From Chrysomallon squamiferum (Eukaryota; Mollusca; Gastropoda; Neomphalida; Peltospiridae): DNA of 62,000 nucleotides. Positions 36,881-50,393 of the stretch are shown here, in pieces (position 1 is the first letter of the stretch; every line of letters begins with the position of its first letter). The notes under the pieces are model-generated. The model did no database searches. It saw only the letters and a list, made by a program, of their open reading frames with translations, and was not told the origin of the DNA. The DNA lies in the NCBI GenBank assembly GCA_012295275.1, contig CM022679.1, positions 31,124,837 through 31,186,836 of the forward strand, given 5' to 3'. The position numbers and the translations under genes were made by a program.

Positions 36881-37620
36881 GAGTCTTACAGGAATAGTTC
36901 CTTTGATAACTGGACGCAGTAAAAAAAAAAAAAGAATAGAACTGAACTTGTCTCCAGAGTTTTTCCGTTCTAGAACAAACTCTAAAATAAACTAAAAAGA
37001 TTGTAATACACTAATCCTCCCATTTTGTTCTGCTCTGGAGCACGCTCTTACATGAACGAATATAAATAATCCGGTTCTACTACAAGCTCTTAAAGATATT
37101 GATTCCTTTTTTTTTTTTTTACCGTTCTAAAACAACCTTTAAATATATACGTAAAAATAGATTGAATCAGTGTCTCTGGTTTCTCATTTCTAGAATATGT
37201 GGTTGAATAAACAAATAAAACCCGAATAATATAGTCGGCTGATATATTTTTTTTTTTTTTTTTTTTTGTATGTTTGTAATTGTTGGGTTTTTTTTATGAC
37301 AAAACCTTAAATAAATATTTAGAATATAAAATCTGTCTGTTTCCTCTGGTTTTCCCGTTATAGAACGATTTTTAAAAGAAATAACAGTAACTTTAAACTG
37401 GTTTCTTCAGGGTTTCCATTCTATAACAAATTCTTAAATGAATAAATTAATTGATTAAATCAAAAAAAAAAAATAAATAAACGAAAAGAATTACACTGAT
37501 TTTTCTAGCTTTTTCCGTTTTTCTGCAAGTTCATAAATGAATAACAGCTGAATCAAACTTGTTATTTCGGTTTTCTCGTCTAGAAAAAGCTCTTAAATAA
37601 TCAGGAAACTATAGGAAAAA
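36880..37620. repeat. Degenerate tandem repeat, period about 80-110 bases
   Basis: Seven or more diverged copies of a unit with a core like TTTTYCCGTTCTAGAACAA followed by CTCTTAAATGAATAAA, separated by variable oligo-A/T runs. Examples begin near 36955, 37040, 37120, 37175, 37350, 37410, 37505 and 37570. No coding pattern. Confidence 0.55.
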
Positions 37621-37899
37621 TCAGTATTAGTAAGTAATAATAACTGAAATGTGAAATGTTGTTTGTAACCAAATCCGTTTTCTGAAATAAACAAAAATAA
37701 AAAACAAAACAACAAAAGTTCCAATTACTCCTTGAGTTCGTATATTGAATATCCAAAATCTATATCTCCTATGAATGTTGTTAAACCTTCTAGCAAGACT
37801 ATGATAAGCAAAACATATTTTATTAGGTAACTGAAAAGTGGGAGGAGCTAAATGTGTCCTGTCATCTGTAAGGGTTGGGTCTGTCTAACAGTACTGAAC

Positions 37900-38600
37900 A
37901 GCCAAAACCCCGCCCCCAAACACCATCTACATCAACAGCAAGAACAATTATAACAAGAACAACAAAAACAATAATAACAAGAACAAAAAAAAACAATAAT
38001 AACGGTAACAACATCAATAATAATACTGATGCTTGTACTACTACAACTACTACCATTACTGCAACTACTACTAATACTACGACGACGACTACTACTACTA
38101 ATAATAGTAATAATAGAACATCATCATCAGCAGCAGCAACAACCATAACTATAGTAAATTTATTAAAGAAAATTATATTTGGCAGATAATTCAAATTAAT
38201 AGATTTGTTGTTTTTCTCCCGGGTTTTTTTTTTCATTTTTTCATTTCTATATTTTTTTTTTTTTTTTTTTTTGTTATATTTTTTCGTCCATTTTTTCATT
38301 CTTTCCGTCCTTTTTTTCTTCCATATCTTTTTTTCTTATTCTTTCCTTCTTTTTTTATTCTTTCTTTCTTTGATCGTAATTAATCTTTCTGTTTGTTTTT
38401 TTTTCTTTAATTCTTTTTAATCACCTTATTTCTTCTTATCGTTTTTCTTAAATTTTTCTTTCAATTTTCTTTATTTCATATCGTCTTTCTTTCTTCTGAT
38501 CGTAATTAATCTTTCTGTTTTTTTTTTTTTTTCTTTAATTCTTTTTAATCACCTTATTTCTTCTTATCGTCGTTTTTTCTTATTTTTAACCTTCATTTTG
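37900..38600. repeat. Trinucleotide-rich and T/C-rich low-complexity DNA with a tandem duplication
   Basis: 37935-38140 is built of AAC, ACT and AAT units. 38200-38600 is TTTC/TTTTT rich and contains a direct duplication: GATCGTAATTAATCTTTCTG at about 38371 recurs at about 38499 with the next 70 bases. Open frames here are compositional. Confidence 0.8.
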
Positions 38601-39329
38601 TCGTGTTCTATTAATTTCTTTATATCACCATCATTTTCTTTCCGTTATATACAAGATAAAAATTGTTTTATCTTAAAATTAATATAAAATTAATATCTTG
38701 AATGATACTGATATTGTACCTCAAATAAATGCTACTTTGCTAAAATCCGCCAGAGATGGAAAGAACAAATTTGAAATATAAGCTTCGAGAGATTTTATGT
38801 TTCATGTGTTTTAATTGTCTTTTTATATCATTTCGTTGATTAAGAAAGATCAGATATAGCTGTTCGCGTATAAAATTTTTGTAAACTTGTTTGCAGACGT
38901 CAATATAATGGTGACGAATTCAAACTGAATTAATGAATATTTATTATTAAAAAAAAACATAGAATTCTGAAGGTCGGAAGAAACATTTCAACAACACACA
39001 CAAACATATCCATATATAAAAATCAGTGAATCTAAATTAAAGTTAGAGATAGAATTCAATATCAAAAAAAAAAAAAAAAAAAAAAAACAGAGACACAGAA
39101 ATCATAAAAATAGACAGTGAGAGAGAGAAAAACACCTTAGTAGAAATAATAATAATATAGAAAATTAGACAAACAGAGGCTCATAAACAGAGAATTTGAC
39201 TTATACAGAATACCAAGTTTGATACCGATACGTGGAGACAGATATGCAGTGAAAAATACAGAATCAAAATATGCACAGAATTAGAGAAAAAGAAATATAA
39301 GTAAGAGACAGAGAAGAAAGGGGAGAGAA

Positions 39330-39347
39330 AAGAGAGAGAGAGAGAGG

Positions 39348-39433
<86 letters not shown>
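39330..39433. repeat. (AG)n microsatellite
   Basis: About 100 bases of AG with an early GGGG interruption. Confidence 0.95.
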
Positions 39434-39435
<2 letters not shown>

Positions 39436-40132
39436 AAAATACAGAAAGAGACAAGATGAAAGATAGATAAATAGAAGTGGAGAGAAATATATAGAAAGAG
39501 TGAGAGAGAAATATATATAAATAAACATGTTTATTTCATTATCAAAATCAAAAGAAGATAAGTTACCTCTTAATAATGAATAAAAAGAACGTATTGATAA
39601 ATGCTCTTTCATAAATCTATAAAATATTATTTAATGACTGGAAAACTAAGAAATGAGATCTGTCATCAGTTTAAAGAATACCATTTTTGACTATCTGTTT
39701 TATTAATTGTAACAGAAAATCGAATTGTCAGTTGATGAATGACATTTTCTGTGGTAATTTGCAAACGAAGTAGATAAAGTGTTGTGAAAAAGAAGATCTA
39801 TAACGTTATTTATTATGAAGTGATTCAGAAATGTGACGTTCCTAATTCATCATTTTTAACGATATTAACGAACAAACAAACATTACCATGGCTTCGAGTG
39901 AAAGAATATCTAACAACATGCCTGTGTGTCTGTGTGTGTCTGTGTGTGTGTGTGTTAACAGTTTTTATTTTGACTGTTATCACACTTTAAAATAATATAT
40001 AACACAGTGATAAAGGAAAATAAATATACATTCAAAAACACTATAATAATGTTGCTTTAAATGTTATAACACACGAAACTTAGGCAGAAAGACAGGTGGA
40101 CAGATTGGCAGACAGACAGATAGACAGACAGA

Positions 40133-40287
<155 letters not shown>

Positions 40288-40902
40288 AGATATATAAATA
40301 TATAAATAATTTTTAAGAAGTTTTAAAAAATTAAAGAAAATGAATAAAGAAAATAAAATCAGAAAATAAAATAAGCAAAGTCGCAAAAAGAAAGTTCCTA
40401 GCTGAATCTGCATATTCATTACTCTTTATACCAACATAACCAAAAAGAAAATGACATCTTTCGTGGCTGTCTTTAATAGAATAAATAAATGAAACAGTTT
40501 TTAAAATTTAAAGATGTGGTATAATATACCAACTGTATGACAAGTCATGTTTGAGATATATTTGTTTTTTTGTATTACCATACGTGACCGTTTTCCATTA
40601 CTGGTACCTAAAGTAACCAAAAGTGTTTAAAATTAATTCCTCTAAATATAGTTTTACCTCACTACTGAAAGTATACACTCTAAATTTAATCACTGTGCAT
40701 AAAACAACAAAATCGTCATATTGTTACGAAAAAAAGCAATAAAACAGTCAGTTGCTCTTTAAAAATCACTCTTGTTTTGTTTCATTATAATGAAGGTTTT
40801 AGTTTGTATGTTTTTAATTAAGTAAATATCTGACATTATGAGCGAACATATTTTTGCGATCAAAGAATCAGTGACTTTCTTGTTGCTATGTCATATATAA
40901 CC

Positions 40903-40947
<45 letters not shown>

Positions 40948-41240
40948 TACTTTTATGACTTTTAATTACTGTAGTGACATAAAAACGCTACAAAAAATAC
41001 AAAACATAAAACCAGTCTTTTGCTGCGGAGTATTAAAACTGTTGAAGATTAAATGTGAATATTAACATAGCTGCATTTTCTTGAGTTAACAACAAAGAGT
41101 TTATATCAGTTTAGAAAAGCAATATTCTGTCACGACGTTATATAAAAACATAAGTAAAAAAGATATATATATATATATATATAAAGAAGATTTGCTGAAA
41201 ACGGGCCCACATCATTTCATAATTTTCGAAGAGAATGTAT

Positions 41241-41271
<31 letters not shown>

Positions 41272-41276
41272 TTATT

Positions 41277-41307
<31 letters not shown>

Positions 41308-41308
41308 C

Positions 41309-41348
<40 letters not shown>

Positions 41349-42002
41349 TTTTCTTTTTTTCTTTTTTTTAAGTAGTATCTGTTATTGTTTTCGCTACCGT
41401 TATGTGCTGTTGTTAATTTATTTTAATTATGCTGTGAAGTTCCATCTTGATGGTTCCATTTAAATTCAATCCTTTTCAGTCGCTAATTAACTGTAAGAGT
41501 GCCCTACCTTTTGACATCTGATACAGACTGTGTTAACTCCTCCCAACTATCGATTAACAAAATATCAGTATTTAACAATCACAGCCAACAAAATAGAGAA
41601 CAGCAAACCACAGCACTAATCAGAGACGTATCTTAACTGAGATTTAGATTATTTAAATTCTATTAGGATATTTTCAAACAAGACTAACTATAAAGTAAAT
41701 GTTTCTGCTGTTGTTATTACTGAAGCACAATATTATTCGAAGGATTGAAAAAAAAAAAAAAAAAAAAGCGATAAAGTTTACAAAATAATTGTAACGTTCA
41801 TTGCTTTCTTATTTTTCCAGACATCTTGGTTTTCTAAATTTATTATGAAGCTTGTGATTGGACAGAAGTCTGAGGAAACAAATTTGATTCTGTTCAGTTT
41901 TGCTTACTTGTGAACTAAAATAGGAGCAAATCTGAGGTCAAAAGATTGATTTCGCTTTGTTTTCTTTGCAAACATCCAGAAGGTTATTCTTAAAACTAAG
42001 CA

Positions 42003-42037
<35 letters not shown>

Positions 42038-42104
42038 GGTTTTTATTCGTTTAGTTCAAATACACTAATTTTGGAAAACACAAATGTTAATTCAGCTTCA
42101 CCAA

Positions 42105-42150
<46 letters not shown>

Positions 42151-43385
42151 CTGTGAAAATCTCAATATGTTTTATTCTTACTGTTTGAAACATCAGAAGG
42201 AAACAAGATAATTTTTTTTAAATTTTCTTCCGGTTTTCTTAACTAATATACATTTTATCTCAACTCGTTTTCTTCGAGACGACCAAAAAAGAAAGAAACG
42301 AAAAGAAAAGAAAAAAACAGCCAAAAACAACCACAAGAAACAAAAGAGGACGACGACAAAAGATGAGAGAAGTCGACTACCTAATACATGACATCTTGAT
42401 TAGAAAAAAAATGTTCTGTTCTATTCTGTTCGTAGACAACGATACTTTTGAAAGCGTTCGACCAAAACGAGAGAAGTTATAATTCACCTTGCTAATGGAA
42501 CAGTTTTCACCTGACAAATTAATAATCTTCTGACGTGTAAAAAAAACCTGAAAGAACTAATTACAAGGTGTTTTCATTAACTGCAGACTCTTTTAATGAA
42601 TATAAATATTTGAATCTAGAAAAAAAAAATCTACAAAGTATGTTGATTTATCTGATGTTATAATATGTTTATTATCACGTAAGTTTTTAACCATTTCAAA
42701 CAGGGAACCGTAATTCATTTCAGTATATGTACGATACATTCAGTGTATGCTGATTTGATTGCATTTCAGTTCGTGTAATACACTTTATTTTATCATGTAT
42801 TTACTTACATTTCAGTTCGTATGCGATTGATTCTTTTAATGTGCATTTAGTTTGAGTTAACTTATAGTACATTCTGCCCGAGTGTGTTTAGTTTCATTTT
42901 CATTGAAGAGCGATGCACGCACATTTGGTAATATTTTATAATTCATTTTTTATTTTACGTACATTTTGTTGTGTTTTATATAGAATAGTTCAGTTAGACT
43001 GAGCTCGTAAGGATTCGGACGTCTTAACTAACTACTACTTCATGGCTTATTTTCGAAATTTCTGAACCTAAGCCTAATATATATTTCAGTCTGAAAATAG
43101 CAGGTGACACTAGGCTTTTAGAATTTCGTTTTCCATTCTGCGTTTGAAAACAGTTTCAACTTCCAGAATACAGATTAATAAATTATTGCAATAGAAACAC
43201 ACTGACAAATTCTACGTTTCGCTGTAGAAACCGCAAAGTTGACTACACTGGTTTCTAATAGTTGGACTGAGACCTAAATAACGGGAATACGATTCTCGAA
43301 TTGCAACTGGAAGATTTGAAACAAACAGGAACTCTTCATTACAAACATAACTGAATTCCGATCACGTAATAAAGTAAAACAAGCA

Positions 43386-44339
43386 ATGGATAACGACACA
43401 GAACTAGAATACTGTGACTACGCCCCTCTCAGTGAATACATCGGATTCTGTATTGCAATGCCAATACTCATGCCCAGTCTTGGACTCTTCATTTGCCTGG
43501 AGAACCTCATGACAATGCTAGCGGTGTGGCGGACCCCTGCTTTACACACTTTGCCCAACATGTACATCGTGTCCCTTGCAGTCGCTGACTTTTTAACTGG
43601 CTTGGGCTACAGCTATGATTCCCTGTGGTACAATTCGTACACAGTACCTTACATATACTACTGCAAGATTTGCTGTTTCTTCAGTTTGTTTATACTGTAC
43701 ACGAGTTTCCATGTTACGATGGTGTCGGCAGCGACCATTTCGTTAGATCGCTTTCTTTTTATCGTGTACCCATTTGTGTACAACAGGCTTGTGACCGTCA
43801 CCTTTGTGAAGATCGTGTTGCTGGTTACTTGGGTCGTCTGCATCGCATTTGCCGGACTCGTGTTCTTTGTGAACCAGTTCGATGAAGTAGGTTATTGTTC
43901 TTACTTCGGCGTGTTGCCTGTTTGGTACCAGGTGTACGTTGAAACGTTTCTCTTCTTCACAGTGTTTTTCATTTCCTTCACGTGTTACAGTTTAATAATC
44001 CGACTGACACGACGTCAGCAACGTCTCATCCAACTTACCACTGTAACACCGTCGATCAACGTTCCGCACAAAAATTGGCGAGCAGTTCGACTGATGCTCG
44101 TCGTTTGCGGAGCTTTTTTCTGTAGCTGGTTTCCTTTTTACATCGCCGTTGTAATCAATCACTTTCGTCCTGTCTGGTTGTTTATTTTTGACATTCTGTC
44201 TCCTATTTTCGTTTTTAATTCATGCATGAATATTTTTATTTATGCTTTGATGAACAAGGATTTCCGAAGGGCATTTCGTTCGATTCTTTGTTGTTCTAAA
44301 TTCAATTCGGTCCAGCCAGTATCCTCAAGTACTGCTTAG
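43386..44339 (+). CDS. Class A (rhodopsin-like) G protein-coupled receptor, full-length copy
   Basis: Intronless receptor of 317 residues, in the normal short range for class A GPCRs. Acidic N-terminus (MDNDTELEYCDY), then seven hydrophobic segments. TM1 has N40, TM2 LAVADF (64-69), TM3 starts at Cys93 and ends SLDRF (119-123; DRF replaces DRY). ECL2 carries Cys171, TM6 has CSWFPF (246-251), TM7 NIFIY (282-286; Ile replaces the usual Pro), and helix 8 reads KDFRRAFRSILCC with likely palmitoylated Cys. It would couple an extracellular ligand to G proteins at the plasma membrane. The ligand cannot be told. Residue 39 is Glu where the left copy and most class A receptors have Gly before the conserved Asn, so this copy may also be impaired. 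Start chosen because coding and homology with the other copy begin there. Confidence 0.9.
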   Translation: MDNDTELEYCDYAPLSEYIGFCIAMPILMPSLGLFICLENLMTMLAVWRTPALHTLPNMYIVSLAVADFLTGLGYSYDSLWYNSYTVPYIYYCKICCFFSLFILYTSFHVTMVSAATISLDRFLFIVYPFVYNRLVTVTFVKIVLLVTWVVCIAFAGLVFFVNQFDEVGYCSYFGVLPVWYQVYVETFLFFTVFFISFTCYSLIIRLTRRQQRLIQLTTVTPSINVPHKNWRAVRLMLVVCGAFFCSWFPFYIAVVINHFRPVWLFIFDILSPIFVFNSCMNIFIYALMNKDFRRAFRSILCCSKFNSVQPVSSSTA

Positions 44340-44555
44340 TTTAATGTGTTTCTTTCAGTAGAGGTATCTGTTGAATATTCCGTCTAGTTTCTTAACTACT
44401 GTCACAAATTCATAACTGTACTGAGCCAGTTCTAGGTGAGAAAAACCCCACTGGTAGACATTTTAGGCGGGACAGACATTCGTACAACATAGGATTTGTT
44501 AAATGATTTAATAAAAATATTATTTTAATTTCTTCCACGTTAGGGATCAGAAAAT

Positions 44556-44578
44556 CATAATAATAATAATAATAATAA

Positions 44579-44609
<31 letters not shown>

Positions 44610-44640
44610 AAGAAGAAGAAGAAAAATAGTAATAATAATA
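44556..44640. repeat. (AAT)n-(GAA)n-(AAT)n microsatellite
   Basis: Trinucleotide runs shortly after the GPCR. The stretch 44340-45580 holds no other recognised feature. Confidence 0.9.
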
Positions 44641-45583
44641 ATTTTAAAAAGTAACTGAATAATGAATATAATATAATATAATATAATAGAATATAATATA
44701 ATAAATTTGTATGTAACATTCAAAATATAAGAGAATAACATTGTAGGAAACTAAATATCTTTTTACGATTCTTAAATAAATAATCACCAACATAAAACTA
44801 TTAGTGAGTTGTAAGGACTATATAAATATATTTTGGTTATTTGAAGTTATACTGGTGAATGTTTTTAAAAAGTGTATATTTTTCCATATTAAATGATTGA
44901 TTTAAAGGTTTATTTGCGATTTTTAAAATTAACATTAATTTTGTTTATTGTTTCAAATAGTTTGTTTATTTAAAAGTCAATGACAGTCTTAAAGAGATTA
45001 TAATAATCTTTATTAATAGTCAATTGAATTGAAGGAAAAGGTTTATTTGTAATTCTGTTATATTAATCGACAGTGACTGTCTTAAAAAGGTGTTTTGTTG
45101 TTATTGTTGATTTTAGTTCTTTTTTAAAGATTAAAGTTTAAATGAGTTTGTTTTATCTGTGATATTGTTAAGTTATAATGAAACTACCTTTTGTAAATGT
45201 TAATCTGTGACCCAGTTAACAGTGTACAGTTAGGTGCTTATTTTGGACTACTTTTAATTGAGATTTGAAGAAACGCAATTCAAATAGCAGATTTGTACGA
45301 ATGACATTTTCTAATTAAAAGTATCTTTGTAAACAGGTTATCGTTTGTTCTTTATTAAAATAAATGTTTAGATGTAATTTCAAGCACATTTTCAGTTACA
45401 TCCTTATTTTTAAGCGCGCGCGAACACGCACACGCACACACACAAAAATGCAGCGATGATAAATTACCAATGTACCTACCTAGTTAGCAAAATACTTACA
45501 TTTATATATACACATTTGTTTTTGTGATCTTTTCATCAAAAATATTCCGCTTCATAAGATATTCATATATTAACAACATTATG

Positions 45584-45589
<6 letters not shown>

Positions 45590-45668
<79 letters not shown>
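45590..45668. repeat. (CT)n microsatellite
   Basis: About 78 bases of CT. The flank AAATCGTGAATTAAAATAAAAA is shared with 21590 and 31345. Confidence 0.95.
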
Positions 45669-45669
<1 letters not shown>

Positions 45670-46189
45670 AAAATAACAAAATAAATTAAAATCGTGAATT
45701 AAAATAAAAAGGTACGACTGGTTGAATACTCAGAAATTTAGCTTATAATTTAACTGCTGCAATAATTGATTATTTTCTTATAAACACACACACACAGACA
45801 CACTCACATACATACACACACTCACACACATACATTTAAACAGTTTGCAGTTAGTATCATTTTATATTATTTTACTATTTTTATATTTTGCAAAATAAAT
45901 AAATAAATATATATAAATAAAAATAAAAGAAAATAAATAAAACCCACATATCATCATGAAGTTGGTGATTGTGATGACAATGAATATATATTTAAACTGT
46001 ATTTGTTTTTTAATAATATTATAATAACTTGCAATCGATTATAAATAAAAAAATGTTTTTCGTTTGATATTTAATATGGTCATAATTTCAGAAAGAAAAC
46101 AATATATCATTCTGGATAAATAGATATATAAAACTGTCAGTTTGTGATTTATGTTTTTCAAACTGTCATATTTATCTTTTCAGTGTGTT

Positions 46190-46540
46190 TCTGCTTTGTC
46201 GCTATCAGTGCAGTAGAGGTACTAAAAATAATATTATCTATTTTATCTCTCGTTTATTTTATTTTATTTATTTATTTATTTTTATTTTTTTATTTCGTTT
46301 TGTTGCTTTTCTGCTGTCCTATAATACTGTTTAAAAGTTTCATTTAAATATGTGTTCGTCCTTTATTATTATTATATACTGTAATATTATTATTCATTAT
46401 TACTATCTATTGTAATAGATACCTCAATAGTTTCAGTGAAATATGTTTAATTAATATCTTAGTACTAACAGTAATACGTACGTACAAACCTACAATGACA
46501 TTTTTCTATTTAAATTTAATCCTTCTCTTACATTTAGACA
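46190..46540. repeat. Dispersed about 400-bp repeat, copy 3
   Basis: Matches 22060-22440 and 23840-24110 in direct orientation. Confidence 0.6.
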
Positions 46541-47405
46541 TTTATAAATATCAACTTTTATTATACATGTATTTACAACCATCATTTATGGGGGTTTCCT
46601 TGTTTGTTTGTTTCTTTTATCTGTAGTTTTATCTGTCGTTTTATCTGTAGTTATCTGTAGGTGAAAGATAATGATTGTATTGGATTTGGACATGTTAAAT
46701 ACTCTCTTCAAGGAAGTATGTTTCATTAACAAAGGAAAATTTAACAACAAATATGTATATTAAAATTTACCATATGAGTTATCAGTAAAAATTTTCAAAG
46801 GAAGAAATGTTTAGTTTTTTTAGTTATAGTCTGTGATTATAAGGAGCTTACACATAATGGTACAATTCAGAGATTGGAATGCTGGTTGGAACTAGAAATA
46901 GCCCATTGGGATTCCTGAGACTGGAATGAATTCATAACCAGATATATTTCATACAAACACTACATTGTTAATCTACAGTTTACTAATATAATCACTACTA
47001 TTAACATTACTGCTGCTATTATTATTACTACTATATCTTATGTCTTTTATCCATCTCTCTTTTCCTTATCTATGTTTCTCTCTTATTCAGTATATGTGTT
47101 TGTATAGTACAAAACAGATATAATACTGATTTACTAATTTCATAATTATGTCATTTTAACAGTAATTATTTCTGATGTTTACTACAAACTATAGAAATAG
47201 AAATCACTGTCACCTTGCTATCTAACCTAAATATTAATTGACTACTAACTGCAAAGCAGAATAAATGAGAGGTCAAAAAAAAAAAAAAAAAAAAAATACC
47301 TGATATCAGCACCTTACACCTGTTTAGGAGACAGCAACCTAGATCTCAAAGATTTAATTTTCTTTTCTTTTTTTCTTGATTTTTCTTGTTTTGTTCTTTT
47401 TTCAG

Positions 47406-47506
47406 ACTCACCAGAAACCATACCTCTGGTGAAGTGATGATAAAAGGGTCTGTGGATTATGAAACCAAACAGACATATTATCTCACAATTGTAGCTGCTG
47501 ATGGCA
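47406..47506 (+). pseudogene. Protocadherin/cadherin-domain fragment
   Basis: After a TTTTTTCAG acceptor the frame reads NHTSGEVMIKGSVDYETK, then YYLTIVAADG. TGxI..xxxLDYE..YxLxVxAxDG is the signature of the second half of a cadherin repeat, a calcium-dependent adhesion domain. Only about 33 residues are recognisable. The sequence then turns into AT-rich DNA with no donor at the domain edge, and no other cadherin repeat is nearby. It is most likely a stray exon fragment. Large protocadherin expansions are known in octopus, which fits the taxon guess. Confidence 0.65.
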
Positions 47507-47861
47507 AATTAATAATAAATTTTAAAAAAATAATACAATTATACGAATATTATTTATATCATGTAATAAAAAAAAAAAAGTTTAACAGAGCTGTTCAAAT
47601 TAAGTCTTTCGTTTCTTATTTCATAATTCCATATATAATTATTATAATAAATTCAGATATAAGGAATTTTTTTCGTAACTACAATCCTCCACATTAAAGA
47701 TTTTTTCTTTTAGTTTACGCCTGGTTTAATTCATTTTGTTACCAGTCTGCCATTTTTTTTTTTTTTAACAGAACAAGGGAAATTACTGATATCTATTAAA
47801 ATAATTTACTTATTGATTGCTCTTTCGTGACTCTTTATGTCAAACAACTCTCTCCGTTTTT

Positions 47862-47951
47862 CTAATTCTCGAATCCAGTCTGAAGATAAACTGCATTGCA
47901 CTGAAACCAAAATAACCAGACCAGATGAATTTGCAATTTCAGTGCAGGCAT
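47862..47951 (-). pseudogene. Relic of a family signal-peptide exon
   Basis: Minus-strand MPALKLQI matches the start of the family signal exon (MSxLKLQI). A one-base loss then shifts the frame, giving HLVWLFWFQCNAV instead of ILLLIILGSVQV, and TAG closes it at 29 residues. The nucleotide trace of TTATTTTGG..TCAGTGCA remains visible. It is opposite in strand to genes C and D. Confidence 0.6.
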
Positions 47952-48311
47952 AGCGAACAAATGAAAAAAGAAAAAATTAATAACAAAAATATAATATTAT
48001 GTTGTGTTATATGGAAGAGTTGTTCTGGGTTATGTTGTTCTGTACTGTGAATTCATAGGTTTTATAAATTATTTAACTCTAAAAAAACATCTGGTACACA
48101 TAGAAAATGTCCTATTTTCTATAATCTAATCATGAATTGATTTAAATCCTCAGGCTGATATATAGATATAATGTATATATTTATATTTTTATGTACATTA
48201 TTGTAATTCCACCATTTTGTTATGATTGTTAAAATTATGTTATATTTTATATGAATGTATTCTCAGATACAATAGCATCCGAATGTGAATTATGATCAGT
48301 AGTGCCACAGC

Positions 48312-48536
<225 letters not shown>

Positions 48537-49269
48537 CTTCATCATGATCATCATCATTATAATTTCTAGGTTATTTTTATAAACTACGAAAATATTAAAG
48601 GAAATAAAATGTTATTAAATGCAATCTGTCTATAAATAATCCGAACATAATAAAATTATTGCAGCAGTTAAAATATTAGTTCAGTTTCTAATCTGGGCTT
48701 TCAGCAAGTACTGGATATTTTACCTTTCTGTTTTAAATTTTAATACATGATTATAATTTAATCTGTCATTTCAAAACTGCTGTAAAAACATTACAGTTTC
48801 ACAAACATAAAACGCAAACTTGTCAAACTGACAGTTTTATATGTCTGTGTATCCCAAACCTGACGTATTCTCAATACTTTTTTTAAAAAAGAAATTACGA
48901 CCATACTGAATAGCAATGGCGAACAAATTTATAATATTATGAAAAATAATACAGTTTAAATTATTACTTATGTTATTATTATCATCATCATCATCATCCC
49001 AATATCAAATACCTTTATATTATCACCAAGACATTTTTCAGAACGTTTTGTAAGTAATGTGAACAGCATGATGAATCATCATTCAGTAAATGGGAAAAAA
49101 AATGTCGACAGGGAAACTGATTAAAACGAAACATATTAATTTATATATTAATAATAAAGTAGCTTCATTTTTGCACTAGGTTTGGCAAGATATTTTAATA
49201 AAATATTATTTCATACACCATTTTGGTTCAGAACAAATAGAAGAGGATTTATTAAAAAAAAAAAAAAAA

Positions 49270-49670
49270 AAAAAAAAAGACAATTACTTTTAGTTAAATT
49301 TTGTTGTGCTTTACAGATCTGGGATTAAATATCAGCAAACGTTTATAAAAATGCACTATAGGGACATCCCATGTCGAATCACACAGTGGATCTAACTCCA
49401 CCCTAGCAGACTTTGGTGGCATGTGTTTTATAAATCTCAAGTATTAGCTCAGAGATATTGGCCGAAAAGAGCATTTCTGGCCCCCAACGTATGTTATAAC
49501 TTAGAACAACTAAACTCCTCTGTCAAGGCTCTCGGAACCTTGTTGATATAAACAGGACTTTACTATCTCTCATTAGAACAAACGATGTAGGTAATCAGCC
49601 ATTTATTTACACGTGAAGTATGGTGGCCATGAATGAAGTGAAATCAACAAGGTTCAAAACAAAGTTAATT
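49270..49670. repeat. Non-coding block, inverted partner of 22590-23330
   Basis: Contains GACATCCCATGTCGAATCAC, TGGCCCCCAACGTATG and ACAAGGTTCAAAACAAAGTT, the reverse complements of pieces of the left block. It ends about 150 bases upstream of the gene C TATA box. Confidence 0.7.
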
Positions 49671-49823
49671 TCTAGGTTTGAAAACTGAGCGTTGCATCTT
49701 TAGCTCTGTAGGTGAGTAATAATTTATAACAAACAGAACATAAAATCAGTTAAACACGTTCTGCAGACAGAAAAAAAAAATATGATTAATATGACATAAT
49801 TACATAAAGAGAGTTACATTCAT

Positions 49824-49895
49824 TATATATAGCTCGTGAATACGATATTGCACATATTCTTACAGCTAGATCATTGAATACTACAACGAGTTTTG
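49824..49895 (+). promoter_or_regulatory. Gene C core promoter and leader exon
   Basis: TATATATA at 49824-49831, then the shared ACGATATTGCACATATT and CAGCTAGATCATTGAATACT, ending GTTTTG|GTAAGTTATATTC at 49895. The start site, near 49855, is inferred. Confidence 0.6.
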
Positions 49896-50307
49896 GTAAG
49901 TTATATTCACTGTATAATTATGTATTTTTTTTACATGTAAAATTACAACAGAAGAATTAGAGTTAAACGTAGAAAATGTTTCGAATACGACATACGGAAA
50001 AAGTTCAACATCTTAACGAAATACGTTAAAAACATGAAAGAGAGAGTAACATATTCATTTTTGTTTCTCTTAAATATTAAATAATGTTAGAATTTAAATA
50101 TTTTTCCATTTAATCATCGCGCTAAACTTTAAATTTACACATTTTTCAAACAACATAGACAATAATTTGCAATAATACTGAACATTAAATTGTGCATGGT
50201 ATTCAGTAAAAATAATGGGATTTTAATTTCTTGGCGGGGGGAGTTCTTTTGCAAAAATTATCTTCTTCTACCTAATCCCTGCAGGTCTCCAATTGACGTT
50301 GTTCACC

Positions 50308-50393
50308 ATGTCGTCGTTGAAACTGCAAATTATCCTGCTCTTGATTATTTTGGGATCAGTGCAGGTCGAATTAATGGGTATGCGAGAATACCA
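50308..50393 (+). CDS. Gene C signal-peptide exon
   Basis: The acceptor is CCCTGCAG at 50283-84. The acceptor used in A and B (CCAG|TTGACG) is mutated to CCAATTGACG here, so the exon is a few bases longer. ATG follows ..GTTCACC. It encodes 28 residues plus two bases: MSSLKLQ, core QIILLLIILGSVQ, then VELMGMREY, ending CA|GTAAGTCTCG. It is a classic secretory signal and very close to gene B. Confidence 0.75.

Noticed and set aside
46144-46347. Frame MIYVFQTVIFIFSVCFCF.. as a signal peptide
   Set aside because: Lies in a dispersed AT-rich repeat and ends in poly-Leu/Phe. The GTGCAGTAGAGGT resemblance to the family signal exon is too short.
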